DNA from: Eunapius fragilis
Lineage: Eukaryota; Porifera; Demospongiae; Spongillida; Spongillidae
Length of the DNA stretch: 64,000 nt
NCBI GenBank assembly: GCA_963681505.1
Contig: OY811976.1
Coordinates: 8,188,149 to 8,252,148, forward strand
Direction: 5' to 3'
In this document: positions 46,127 through 58,300 of the stretch, in pieces
Layout of the letters: each line of letters starts with the position of its first letter
Position numbering within the stretch: position 1 is the stretch's first letter
Made by a program: the position numbers and the translations under genes
The notes under the pieces: generated by a model
The model's database searches: none
The model's input: the letters and a program-made list of their open reading frames with translations, nothing else
What the model was told of the DNA's origin: nothing

Positions 46127-49100
46127 ATGGCTAGCATTCGCCTTAATCCACCAGAACCCTTTGACTTCAAGCAGCCCGACCAATGGGAAAAATGGCGGCG
46201 ACGTTTTGAACAATTTAGAGTCGCTTCAGGCCTCTCCAGTGAGGAAGATGACCGACAGGTTAGTACGCTTTTGTACTGCTTGGGCGAAGCAGCAGAAGAC
46301 GTTCTTTTGTCCTCGAAAACAACCGATAAAGACCGTAAAGAATACAAGCTGGTCCTTGGGAAATTCGACGAGTTCTTTAAAGTACGAAAGAATGTAATAT
46401 TCGAAAGAGCTCGTTTCAATCGGCGTAACCAGTTAGAAGGGGAGTCTTCGGAGCAATATGTGACCGTTTTGCACAGTCTGGCAGAAAACTGCAGCTATGG
46501 CAATTTGAAACACGAGATGATTCGCGACAGAATTGTAGTGGGGATTCGAGACACAGCCCTTTCGGAGCGCTTACAGCTCGATCCCGAATTGACCCTGGAA
46601 AAGGCTATGAAGATGGTGCGACAACGGGAGGCGGTGAAGGAGCAACAGCAAATCCTTAAAGGTGATGTAAACCCTTCAGAGACAAATGTGGATCGGGTTT
46701 GGCAGAAAACAGGTGGCCAAAATCCTTCCGGCGCTAAATGCTATAGGTGTGGCAGAGGTCCACATCGTAAAGAAAATTGCCCAGCTTGGGAAGCAACGTG
46801 TAATAACTGCCAGAAGCGTGGACATTTTAGTGCCTGCTGCCGGACAAGCAAGATTTGTACCATAGGTGGTGAGGTACTAGGTGAATCCTGTAAAGATACA
46901 GGATTTCTCGGCGCCATTGGAGGAGGAGACACTTGGAATGTGGACATCAAGGTTAATGGCCACCACAGCCTCAACTTCAAGATCGATACTGGTGCAGATG
47001 TCTCTGTAATATCGGAACATGCATTTAAGACCTTGGGCATTGACAAACTTTCTAAGTCTGGGAAAGTTTTGCTGGGTCCAGCAGCGGTACCCCTATGTGT
47101 TGTGGGTCAGGTTCGTACATGCCTTGAACATGCAAGTCACACCTGTGAGCAGACTCTCTATGTTGTTAAAGGACTTAGGGCGAATCTTCTGGGCATCCCT
47201 GCTATTCAAGCACTGAAGCTACTGGTTAGAATCAACGCTGTGGATGAATACACTAATGACATCTACCAGCGTTTCCCTCAGCTCTTCCAGGGTCTGGGTA
47301 CTATTGATGAAGCCTACCAGGTGAAACTGAAGCCTAATGTGACCCCACATGCTCTTTATGCAGCTAGGAATGTTCCTATACCGCTGAGGGAGAAGGTCAG
47401 AGAGGAGCTTGTGAAGATGGAACGTATGGGTGTGATATCTCGTGTGGAAAGCCCAACAGAGTGGTGCGCGGGCATCGTGGTGGTACCGAAGAAGAGTGGT
47501 GATATAAGGATATGTGTGGATCTGAAACCTCTAAATGAGTGCATCCTACGTGAGGTACATCCACTCCCAAAGGTAGACGAAACGTTAGCTCTTTTAGCAG
47601 GAGCTCAGGTATTCTCAAAACTAGATGCCAACAGCGGATTCTGGCAAATTCCATTGTCAGAGGACTCGAGACTTCTCACAACATTTATTACACCGTTCGG
47701 ACGTTATTGCTTTAACAAGCTACCATTTGGCATCTCATGTGCCCCTGAACACTTCCAGAAAGTTATGAGCAGAATATTGGAGGGCCTTGACGGAGTAGTT
47801 TGCCAGATGGACGATGTGCTTGTATTTGGACACACCCAGGAAGGACACGATCATCATCTACAAGACACACTGTCTCGTATTGCAGCTGCTGGACTGACAT
47901 TAAACAAAGAGAAATGTGTGTTTTCAAAACCAACAATGAAGTTCCTAGGTCATATCATCAGCAAAAATGGCATATCCCCAGATCCTGATAAAACTGCCGC
48001 AATACAGAACATGCCTCCACCGGAGAGCCCATCTGACTTGCGTCGGTTTATGGGAATGGTAACGCAGCTGGGTAAGTTTTCCCCTAACTTGGCGCAGATT
48101 AGTCAGCCATTAAGGGAGCTATTGGGAGCCACGAAGGCTTGGAGATGGGGTCAACCACAGGAGGAAGCCTTTGCTCGCATTAAGATGGAATTAACTCAGC
48201 CAGCTGTTTTGGTGTACTACGATCCAGCGGCTGACACTAAAGTTTCGGCTGATGCATCTTCACATGGATTAGGGGCTGTGCTGTTACAATTGCACAATAG
48301 TTCCTGGAAGCCCGTAGCCTTTGCATCTCGATCTATGTCAGAGACAGAACTAAGATATGCGCAGATTGAGAAGGAAGCACTGGCCACGACCTGGGCATGT
48401 GAAAAGTTTAAAGACTATCTGATTGGCAAGAAATTCGGTATAGAAACTGATCACAAACCACTGGTCCCTCTGTTAAACGCAAAATACTTGGACAGCCTTC
48501 CACCTCGCATATTGCGGTTTCGTTTGAGACTTATGCGATTTGATTACACCATTTCCCATGTACCAGGAAAGCTGCTTTACACAGCTGATACCTTGTCCCG
48601 TGCTCCCACTGGTACCTCAGATTTGGATTGCAAGGCTCTCCAGGAGGAAGTAGAGCTATACATAGAGTGTGTTACCCACCATTTACCTGCAACTGAAAGA
48701 AAATTACTAGAATACCAACGGCACCAGGCTGAGGATCCATTATGCGCCCAGGTGATGAAGTACTGCTCTTTTGGCTGGCCTGACAAACATAGCATTGATA
48801 CTAAACTGAAACCCTTCTGGGGCCATAGAGGGGTATTGACAGTCCACAAAGGATTGTTGTTGTTTGGTGATCGCATTGTGGTTCCTAAGGCTTGTCAAAA
48901 AGAAACTCTTAGCAGGATTCACAGTGGGCATTTGGGGATCCAAAGATGCAAGTTAAGGACTCAGCAGTCTGTTTGGTGGCCAGGAGTAAACAAGGAGATT
49001 GAGTCGATGGTGGAACAATGCCAGATTTGTGCTAAACTGGCTATTCCACATAAGGAACCAATGATTGTTTCACAACCTCCAGACTATCCTTGGCAGAAGG

Positions 49101-50050
49101 TCGGATCAGACCTTTTCGAGTTGAATGGACAAAAGTATCTGCTACTAGTAGATTATTTCTCCCGATTCCTGGAAGTGACCAAGCTGTCTACTACAACTTC
49201 AAGTGCAATCATTCATGTTCTCAAAACCACCTTCTCGAGATATGGAATTCCAGAGGTATTGATTACAGACAATGGCCCACAGTACGCATCATCTGAAATG
49301 AAAGAGTTTTCCAACAGGTATGGGTTTACTCATGTGACTAGCAGCCCTCGCTACCCTCAAGGTAACGGGCAGGCTGAGCGGGCAGTCCAAACTTCTAAGA
49401 GGCTCTTGAAGTGCTCAGATGATCCAGGGATATCTATACTGTCTTATAATGCTACTCCCCTCCCGTGGTGTAACCTTAGCCCATCAGAATTGTTGATGGG
49501 CAGGAAACTTCGCACCACACTACCACAAACAACCACCCATCTAATCCCTGAGTGGCCATTTCTAAAAGAGTACAAGAGACAGAACATGGCGTTTAAGGAT
49601 AAACAGGAAGCTCAATACAATCGAGCTCACAGGACACGCCCACTCCCGGCGCTGGAAAATGGGATGGACGTATGGGTGTCATCTGGGGACAGAAAGATCC
49701 CTGGCCAAGTGGTAGCACCATCACATACACCTAGTTCGTACCTAGTGGACACACCACTTGGTCAATTGAGGAGGAATCGACACCACCTTATAGCTGTTCC
49801 TAATCAAAGTTCAGACCTTGATCAGGATGATAATACAGAAGGCAAGGATCAGCCACAGCCTGCATCACCGGAAATACATGCTCAGTCTACTCCACTGGAT
49901 GAGGGTCATACAGCTACCTCCAATGATAATCAAGAGGACCGTTCACATCCAGCACAACCACCTCCGAGTACCATTCAGACTCGTTCTAGGACAGGAACCA
50001 TCATAAGACCTCCTTCAAGATTTAGAGGGGAAGATGTGGTGATGTGGTAA
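46127..50050 (+). CDS. Gag-Pol polyprotein of the Gypsy element
   Basis: 1307 aa, no frameshift between gag and pol. Order: Gag (1-190); two zinc knuckles at about 206-240 (CYRCGRGPHRKENC, CNNCQKRGHFSACC); aspartic protease (FKIDTGADVSVIS, about 285); reverse transcriptase (about 440-620) with QMDDVLVFG as the catalytic motif; RNase H (SADASSHGLGAVLLQL, ETDHKPL); integrase zinc-binding region (HSGHLGIQRCKLR, CQIC) and DDE core (DYFSRF, ITDNGPQYAS, NGQAERAV); C-terminal low-complexity tail. The domain order PR-RT-RH-IN defines Ty3/Gypsy, and the RT/IN style resembles the K02A2.6 or Mag-like lineage (from memory). The stop codon lies 14 bp inside the 3' LTR, so the last residues are encoded by the LTR. 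No envelope frame. Confidence 0.96.
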   Translation: MASIRLNPPEPFDFKQPDQWEKWRRRFEQFRVASGLSSEEDDRQVSTLLYCLGEAAEDVLLSSKTTDKDRKEYKLVLGKFDEFFKVRKNVIFERARFNRRNQLEGESSEQYVTVLHSLAENCSYGNLKHEMIRDRIVVGIRDTALSERLQLDPELTLEKAMKMVRQREAVKEQQQILKGDVNPSETNVDRVWQKTGGQNPSGAKCYRCGRGPHRKENCPAWEATCNNCQKRGHFSACCRTSKICTIGGEVLGESCKDTGFLGAIGGGDTWNVDIKVNGHHSLNFKIDTGADVSVISEHAFKTLGIDKLSKSGKVLLGPAAVPLCVVGQVRTCLEHASHTCEQTLYVVKGLRANLLGIPAIQALKLLVRINAVDEYTNDIYQRFPQLFQGLGTIDEAYQVKLKPNVTPHALYAARNVPIPLREKVREELVKMERMGVISRVESPTEWCAGIVVVPKKSGDIRICVDLKPLNECILREVHPLPKVDETLALLAGAQVFSKLDANSGFWQIPLSEDSRLLTTFITPFGRYCFNKLPFGISCAPEHFQKVMSRILEGLDGVVCQMDDVLVFGHTQEGHDHHLQDTLSRIAAAGLTLNKEKCVFSKPTMKFLGHIISKNGISPDPDKTAAIQNMPPPESPSDLRRFMGMVTQLGKFSPNLAQISQPLRELLGATKAWRWGQPQEEAFARIKMELTQPAVLVYYDPAADTKVSADASSHGLGAVLLQLHNSSWKPVAFASRSMSETELRYAQIEKEALATTWACEKFKDYLIGKKFGIETDHKPLVPLLNAKYLDSLPPRILRFRLRLMRFDYTISHVPGKLLYTADTLSRAPTGTSDLDCKALQEEVELYIECVTHHLPATERKLLEYQRHQAEDPLCAQVMKYCSFGWPDKHSIDTKLKPFWGHRGVLTVHKGLLLFGDRIVVPKACQKETLSRIHSGHLGIQRCKLRTQQSVWWPGVNKEIESMVEQCQICAKLAIPHKEPMIVSQPPDYPWQKVGSDLFELNGQKYLLLVDYFSRFLEVTKLSTTTSSAIIHVLKTTFSRYGIPEVLITDNGPQYASSEMKEFSNRYGFTHVTSSPRYPQGNGQAERAVQTSKRLLKCSDDPGISILSYNATPLPWCNLSPSELLMGRKLRTTLPQTTTHLIPEWPFLKEYKRQNMAFKDKQEAQYNRAHRTRPLPALENGMDVWVSSGDRKIPGQVVAPSHTPSSYLVDTPLGQLRRNRHHLIAVPNQSSDLDQDDNTEGKDQPQPASPEIHAQSTPLDEGHTATSNDNQEDRSHPAQPPPSTIQTRSRTGTIIRPPSRFRGEDVVMW

Positions 50051-50143
50051 CGTGAGCAATCACGTGACCATGGGACGATATATATATCGTGTATGTATTA
50101 TTGTGTCACTTGTGAATATATATTATATATCGTAAATACCACA
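50035..50143 (+). repeat. 3' LTR of the Gypsy element
   Basis: Identical to the 5' LTR. Carries the Gag-Pol stop codon at 50048-50050. Confidence 0.95.
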
Positions 50144-50345
50144 GTTGGTAAAGGTGGCTGAGATAAGATTGGTACAGGTGGCTGAGATGAGGTTGGTACA
50201 GGTGACTGAGATGAGGTTGGTACAGGTGGCTGAGATGAGGTTGGTAAAGGTGACTGAGATGAGGTTGGTACAGGTGGCTGAGATGAGGTTGGTAAAGGTG
50301 GCTGAGATGAGACTGGTACAGGTGGCTGAGATAAGACTGGTACCA
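50144..50345. repeat. 24-bp minisatellite, right block
   Basis: Continuation of the 45607-45990 array. A further patch lies at about 50905-51045. Confidence 0.95.
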
Positions 50346-50379
50346 TGGGCACCCCCAGCTTTTCTGGAAGGGGGTGGGT

Positions 50380-50586
50380 GGAGGGGGGGGGGGGGGGGCA
50401 GAATAGGGCAAGTAGGCGCCATTTGACAGCCACGAATATGTTGTCCGCTTTCAGTGATTTCAACCAGGTTGGGGGGGGGGGGGGGGAGGGTGTTGCTGTC
50501 TGCTTTCGGCTGATTCAACCAGTGGGGGGGGGGGGGGGGGGGGGGGGGGAGGGTGTTGCTGTCTGCTTTCGGCTGATTCAACCAGT

Positions 50587-50618
<32 letters not shown>

Positions 50619-50890
50619 GCTGTCCGTTTTTGGCTGATTCAACCAGCACAGGGAGGGGGGGGCACTGTCCACTTTCGGCTGATTCAACCAGCGTGGTGGG
50701 GGTGCTGTCTGTCTGCTTTCGGCTGATTCAACCAGCGAGGTCCGCTTTTGGCCGATTCAACCAGCTGGGGAGGGGGGGGGGGGGGGTGCTGTCTGCTTTC
50801 AGCCAATTCAGCCAGTGGAGGGTGTGCATGTATGTAAACTTTTATTACAAGGGGGGGGGGGCCTCATTCAGTCCTGAAGTGGGGAGGGGG
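50380..50890. repeat. G-tract-punctuated minisatellite
   Basis: About seven units read GCTGTCTGCTTTCGGCTGAT then TCAACCAG, separated by G-runs of up to about 35. It splits the 24-bp array. The GTGCTGTC...TTTTGGC core resembles the unit inside the element at 20806-21306. Confidence 0.85.
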
Positions 50891-51049
50891 CCCATGGTAC
50901 AGGGTGCCTGAGATGAGGCTGGTACTGGTGGCCAAGATGAGACTGGTACAGTTGGCTGAGATGAGGCTGGTACTGGTGGCTGAGATAAGACTGGTACTGG
51001 TGGCTGAGATGAGGCTGGTATTGGTGACCAAGATGAGATGGTAGTAAGA

Positions 51050-51682
51050 CATAAGTAAGATCCAACAGTTGCTCTGAACTATGAAAGAACAACAGCTGTT
51101 CATTGCCCTACATAACGCGCCGCCAATCCCACATTAGGACCTAGTAACCAAGCATATTAACGATACTCCCGGTATTTCTTGCTAACTTTTAGTACATTTG
51201 TTCGCTGTCAGAAAAAAACTGTGGCTACAAAACATTGTAAATATCTATTAGTACCTTTAGTTCCCTTTACGAACCAACCTTTACTTCAGATTTCCTATTG
51301 TCGCAGGCGTGGAGAATCGCTTCTGTATTGAAGAGGTGCGCAAAGACTAACCCGCTTTCAGGGTCCGTAGCTTGCTGTAGCAAGTTGACTACGCCTCGTG
51401 GTTTGCGACACAAATAGAAAAAAGGTGTTCCTTTCCTTGTACCGTGTTAAAATGGCGATTAGTCCATCGGTGTTTTTGTGTGATCTCACGTTCCAAAGGT
51501 CTTCGGTTGTCAAGGTCGTTGTTAAGGGCATGACATAATCATTTCAATTTTTCGGAAAACGGATCTAGTGTCCACAAAACATTGGGCCGCAAACACCAGT
51601 GCGTAGTATAGACATTTGACCGGCTATTAACCCCCAACCAGGGGCAGTTTGCTTTAACAAAGGTCAAATCCCTCCCAATGCC

Positions 51683-51715
<33 letters not shown>

Positions 51716-52325
51716 CTCACGTAACAATGATAGGCGCAATGTTAAACTGAACGTATCTGTTTTAGCCCCTAACCTGCCCATGGGGATGAGCTACCTATGT
51801 CACCTACATCAACGGCAATCTTAAGAGCCCCGTCCTGCTTATTTCTTGCTCTGGAAACAAGCAATCGCTCATTGGTCCATGCTGTATTGTGGGAAGAGCA
51901 TGCACGCTTTACGGCTACTCAATCCAGTGCCATAGGAAGCATGGGGCCGTGAGGGCAATTGCACCACGCTTTTGTCGCGGGGGCCCACCGTTATTATATG
52001 AAGGGGAGGGGGCAGGGAGAAGTGGTTACACAGCATCTTTTAAAAAATTCTTCCCCCCCCCCCTCCCCCCCCCCTCGTCACACATTATCCCATACTGATG
52101 CTGCTTAATGTATACATCGTCACACTGACTGATACCCCCCCCCCCCCCCCCCCCCCCTCAGCGTGACGTAATTTATGAACGGCCCCCTATAGACGCGCCC
52201 ATTTATTTGTACCAAAAATGCACTGTGGCCAATATGCTGTGTCCATAACATCACGTGATTTTCTTACGCGTTAATTTACATACGCACGGTCGATCAGCGG
52301 TTTATCAGCTTCATCTACACACTAG
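51050..52325. other. Gene-free stretch with G and C homopolymers
   Basis: No exon recognised. G-run at about 51686-51714; C-runs at about 52053-52075 and 52136-52157. The words GGGGCCCACC and TTATTATATGAA near 51976-52005 recall 14514-14540, suggesting a dispersed repeat. Confidence 0.5.
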
Positions 52326-52330
52326 CTGAG

Positions 52331-55300
52331 ATGTCTGCTACTGTGCTGTTCTTTTTGATTGTGCACTTTGTGGGTGCAGTTCAGGGTCAAAGTGAGTCCA
52401 GCGTGTGGTGCATTGCGATGTACATGTTAGACTAAGAGGCCGCCGACAACAAGATATATAAACTGGTTGGTTGTCCTTGATGCTATATGTGTTTGCATGT
52501 CGTTTTTCCCAGGCTGATACCACTGCACTCGTAGCGTGCGTACGTGGATACGTCGGTGCAGAGATCAGCCATGCATACACGGATCCACACGGCGATATTT
52601 AGGTGTGCATGAGAGTTGCATGGAGTTATACTGTAGCATTGATGGCAGTAGAAAACTGTAAAAGCATGGGAGGCTGATAGGGGTGGGTGCGCGAAGGATG
52701 CACCCTCAAAACCCTCCCACTAGCCGCCACAGGGAAAGAAAGCGTCGAATCATTTAGAAATCATTGCGTGATAGAACAGAAAATCACACAAAAATCACAC
52801 GCTTCTATCGATTTTCGTGTTCAATCACGCAATGGTTCAACGCTTTTTTTTCCCTGTGCGCTTTATAATTTTTCACTATATTTTCTGTTGCAGAATTTAC
52901 TTGATGGCATCATGCATCTCTCACTTGCCAGCACTTATCAGTTTCACAGTTATCATAATCGAGAAAAGTAAACTCCAATGAGATTAAAGTTGGCGCGATA
53001 TAGGAATTGAAAGGGAAAAGGGAACAAGGCTTTTGGGAAAACAAAATAAAGGTTTTTGTCATTCCCAAAAACCTTATTTTTGTTTTGTTCCCCCCCTTTT
53101 CAAGTTACAACAGTCTCTATATCCCACCGACTTTCTCGGCGTTGCCGGGGGATTGTTATAGCATAAGCCTCTTTAAAACTCGTCATGGGCACCATAGCTA
53201 TTGCTTACAGTAGCTCGCTCTCTCGTAACGAGTGCAGGCTTCTCAGGAAAAAAGTGTAATCATCTTTTATAAATCAACGCTTGATTCAACACCCACATTC
53301 TGATACATACAGACAGCTGTATCAGAATGCAAGTGTTCAATCACTTGTAATCTATTTTTGATTTATTCCTGTGCAGTTATTATAATCAACTGCTGTCGGC
53401 TCAGATTCCTTTTTTTTTTTTTTTTTGCTGCAAAAGCAGCTTGTGTTTGATTGTACTCTCAGTACGCTAGGACAATTGTCAATTCTTCTTTATGCGGGCC
53501 GGGAGTTTTTATCGAATGCACCCGCCATCTTGGTGTACAAGTTACTATGGGCAGCCTGGTATGCATAATATCGGGTTGTTTTTTAGCGTCTAGCTAGAAC
53601 GTTACCGAGCAATACTAAATTTAATAAAACGGTATGACGTTGGTGCCATGTCACAAAACGTTGCGCTTTTATATAGTCTTTTAAAAAGAGATAGTATGCT
53701 CCAACTAGTTTCTAGTGCCCAGTCCATTTTGACCTGAAACAATATTGCGTCATAATGATTATGAACTGTGCTGTGGTCGTTGAAGACGATCCGGTTGTCG
53801 CAATTAAGTTTTTAATAATATGATATTCATAAAATCCGTCATGTGGAACTAGGTTCCGCGATAGTGGTGGACATATTCCATTCCACCATGGTAGAAACGT
53901 TGGGAGTTCAATGTGCGTGCTGCATTAAATAGAGATCCAGCACAGCTGTTGCTGTCATTCATATGTACATGTACTACAATACAAATGTGGATGTGCGTGG
54001 GCTTTGTAGATTTTGAGTATTCAAAATTCATGCACCCGATGCAATAAAAGGATCAATTGGACCTAACACATGTTTTTTTTTTTCCAGTTTTCAAATCTAT
54101 GGGATGCCTATAGGTCCTCTAGAAATACATTCTGATGCAGCTGAGATTTTTCTGCCCATCATGAATTATAATAGCCTGAATGTTATAAAACTACATGTAA
54201 ATTTCTCAATTACACGTGTCAATTTTGACGCTTCTACTAGAAATATTGCATTGGGTTCCTTTTCATGGCAATGATCCTTCCTATACAATAAAGCAACATG
54301 TATTTCTATTTCCCAATTATTTATTGGGATGCATGTCATATATGTTTTTCAGCTACCTGCACTGATGGAGATGTTCATCTTGTTGGAGGGACAACACCTC
54401 TGGATGGGAGGGTGGAAGTGTGCTATAAAAGCCAGTGGGGAGGAGTCTGCAGTAGAACCTCATGGGAGCTAGAGGAAGCCACTGTTGTGTGCCGACAGCT
54501 GGGATATCCATATGGTGCTATAGCATACAGCAGTGGCTATGGATACACATCCACAGCTTTCCTCAATATTGATTACTGTGATATCAGGGCAGATCAACTT
54601 GTAGACTGCTCTAGCTCAGCTCTTGGATACTACAACTGTACTGGTTACAGTAATTTTGGAGTGATGTGTACAAGTAAGGGTACTGGGAAGAGAGGGACAT
54701 GTAATGGGAAACATCTGTTTGGCTATTTACATGTCCCTCTTTTCCCAGTACCCACTCCTGAGTACTGCTCTGGTACATGTACCAATGGTACCATACGACT
54801 GGTGGGAGGACCCTCTCCTTATAAGGGCAGGGTTGAGGTCTGCATTGGAGGATGTTGGGGAACTGTTTGTGGAGTCTACTTTGATGCATCAGATGCTTCA
54901 GTGGTCTGCAGGGAATTAGGGTACCCAACATTTGGTGGGTTTAAAAGGCTCTAAGTTTCAATAGTTTAATAAATTCTGTGATTGTCCTCAGGTGCTACCC
55001 CTCTGTATGATGGTCGCTATGGAGAAGGCTCAGGACCTATCTGGCTGCACAATCTTAATTGTACAGGAAATGAGTCCTTGTTACTTGACTGTCCTCATTA
55101 TCACAGAGAATACCTTCAATATTATGAATATTATCACCGTAATCACAGATGGGACATTGGAGTTAGCTGTCCAGGTATGCAATCAAGTAATAGTTATTTG
55201 TTCATGAACATATATATATCATACATTGATGCCCATAAGACATAAACAAATTCAAACCAAAATAACTGTTGAGAATCCCAATAGCATCTATACGTTACTT

Positions 55301-58300
55301 TGTCATTAAGCATTGTCTAATTTTTGCATGGTGCATAATGCATGGATATTTATAGGTCTAATTCGAATATATCCTTATTAAGACTTCATGATTTAATATT
55401 AATGTATTATTTTCAAGAACCATCCTCCAGTTGTTCAAATGGAGATGTTCGGCTTGTCAATGGATCAACCCCAATGGAGGGACGTGTGGAGGTGTGCATA
55501 GGAGGACAGTGGGGATCAGTGTGTGGTGATGATCATTGGACCAAGGACACCAGTGGAGCCAACACAGTCTGCAAACAGCTTGGCTACAGTCCCAACAATG
55601 CAACAGCATATGGGTCCTCATATTTTGGATCAGGAACAGGAGGGATCTTTATGGTCAATGTCAACTGTGATACCAGAGCAGGGAGACTGGTGGACTGTTA
55701 CTATGACTACCAACAAGGATTTCTGTATTGCAGGAATGGGTACACAGCAGGTGTTCATTGTGAAGGTTAGTGTGAAATAATTGTCATGGATAGACATGAG
55801 CTGTTTCTTCCCACAACCCCATAGCATCATCTGCAAGTGTGTGTACTAATGGTTCAGTACGTCTGGTTGGTGGGTCCACTCCTTATGAAGGAAGAGTAGA
55901 AGTGTGTGCTAATGGAAGTTGGGGAACTGTATGTTCTAATTATTGGGACATGCTTGATGCTTCTGTGGTATGTGGCCAGCTAAGGTACAAGGCTGCAGGT
56001 TAGTATGAATGTCTGCATGATAAGTGCATTAAGTGGCAGGTGTGCTCTTGATAGGAGTGTCGATGTCATACAATAAATATGGCCTGGGAACATGATTAGT
56101 GTATTCAATGCCAGCTGTGCTCTATATGTAGGTGTGACTGTATACTCATACTACAAATATGGACTAGGGACTGGTCCTGTGTGGTTAAAAGGTCTTAACT
56201 GTACTGGAAAGGAACATCATCTGTTTAACTGTCCTGTTGTCAACATTCCTCCTAACATCGACCTGCATTGTGATCATTACTATGATGCAGGAGTGTTGTG
56301 TACTGGTAAGATGGAGGATGTATGTTCCACACAATGATCCATACCTCTTTTTATGTGGTAGCCACTGAACAGAACTGTACAGGTTGGGACATTAGATTGG
56401 TGGGAGGCTCCTCACCATCACAGGGGAGGGTGGAGGTGTGCTACATGAACCAGTGGGGCACAGTCTGCAACAATGGAGAAACTGTTCTACCAGCATTGGC
56501 CAATGTCATCTGCAGACAGCTTGGATATTCATTCTTCAATCCCACAGCATATCAGAACTCCTACTTTGGAGGTGGGTCAGGAGGTATATATCTCTACACA
56601 CCAACACTCCTATGCACTGGGAATGAGACCAGACTCCAGGACTGCTACCACTCCCCTCTTGGGTACCATCAATGTGATGACCATTTTAATGACATAGCAT
56701 TGGAGTGTCAAGGTATGGGAACTATGTGTATAGTGATCATCACTATCAGTTCAGCCATTTCCCAGCTAACAGTACATCTGCTAATACACACTGCATGAGT
56801 GGTACCCTTCGGTTAGTGGGCGGGGCAGTACCCTCAGAGGGTAGGGTGGAGATATGTCTGGGAGGTAACTGGATCACCATATGTGGATACCCATCACCGT
56901 GGGACACTGCAAATGCTGCTGCGATATGTCGGCAACTTGGATTTAATTCATCAGGTAATAATATACCATGGATTAGATTATTAACTAAAGGACCCACATC
57001 ACCAGATGCAGAGATGGTCTACAGTGGAATATTTGGTCAGGGCACTGGTATCAGTCTTGAAATACAAGCAGGATGTGTTGGAAATGAAGTTTCTTTCCTT
57101 CAATGTCCAAGGAACTATCCTAACTACTATCCTTATTACTATGGCGGTTACTATTATACCTGCAGCAATCATATGTATGATATTGGTCTCAAGTGTGAAT
57201 CAGGTATGTGGAAGAGTGGCAGTGTTTTATGTATATCTGAACATTTAAATTTGTTTTGGAACAGTCTCTGCAGGTCAATGTCAGGATGGTGATGTTAGGT
57301 TGGCCAATGGAACAGTGGGACAGGGAACTATTGAAGGAAGGGTGGAGATATGTTATGGTGGTCAGTGGGGAGTGGTCTATGCCTCTGGATGGTGGGCATG
57401 GACACTGATGGAAGCCAGTGTGGTCTGCAGACAGTTACACTATGCCCCTGTGGCCCTTAAAGCATTCACTTACTCCAGATATGGTGTTGGAACAGGACGT
57501 GTTTCTTTTTCACAAGCATATTGCATTGGTTATGAAAGCAAGTTAACAGACTGCTACCACAGTGCTCCAGGATATTATGGCTATTACAGTTACTATGCTG
57601 TGGCTGTAAGGTGCCAAGGTAAGACATTTTGACTAGAGCATTTGACTGGCTTTGAGTTTGATGTAGGAATTAGGAATATGTACTAAAGTGGGGACAGCAT
57701 CAAAGAAGTATATTGCAATCTGATGGTCAAATTATATGGACTAGTAGATATGTTTTTCTATCTGTTTTATCACTGTAAAGTTTTATCTAATATTATAACC
57801 GTTTATAGCCTCAAGTTAGAAAAAAATTTTACAGCTATGTAGTTCTCAATCCCCTTTTTACGTGGTCTGTGTCAACATGCTGTAGCAATGCCGAATGAAA
57901 TAATTGAAGTAGTTCATGTTTTGCCATGGTCGATAAAACAAAAGTAAAAAAATTCTTCCTTGCAAATTCACTTATCTAAACAGATAAAGCATCATAAACT
58001 TTTGGGAGACTACCCGTTTTCAAAATAAACACGCGCGAGTTCAGTGTGATAATTACGTAGCGCGGTAAATCCACACGCGTCAGCGGCTTTTATAAGGTCA
58101 TTGCACTATAAAATCTTACCTCCGAAAAAGACGATGAAAAGTGTCTAACACAAACTGGTAGAACCACGTTCTGAAGACTTTGCCTGGGGATTTAATCACT
58201 CACTTCAAAGGTGCGCGCAGTCTATGGCTCACGTGATGCGCTTCCAATCCCTCGCAAGCCTATGCTGCCCCCTTCGTAGAAAATGGCTATTTCAAGTGAG

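Larger units (their letters stand above)
45991..50143 (+). mobile_element. Apparently intact Ty3/Gypsy LTR retrotransposon, 4153 bp
   Basis: The LTRs 45991-46099 and 50035-50143 are each 109 bp, start TG and end CA, and are identical by eye over their full length. The target duplication is GTTGG (45986-45990 and 50144-50148). A primer-binding-like TGGTGGCAGCGGTC starts right after the 5' LTR, and a polypurine tract AGAGGGGAAGA (50024-50034) precedes the 3' LTR. One uninterrupted Gag-Pol frame fills the inside. Identical LTRs and an open frame mean a very recent insertion. The LTRs are unusually short for Gypsy elements. Confidence 0.96.
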
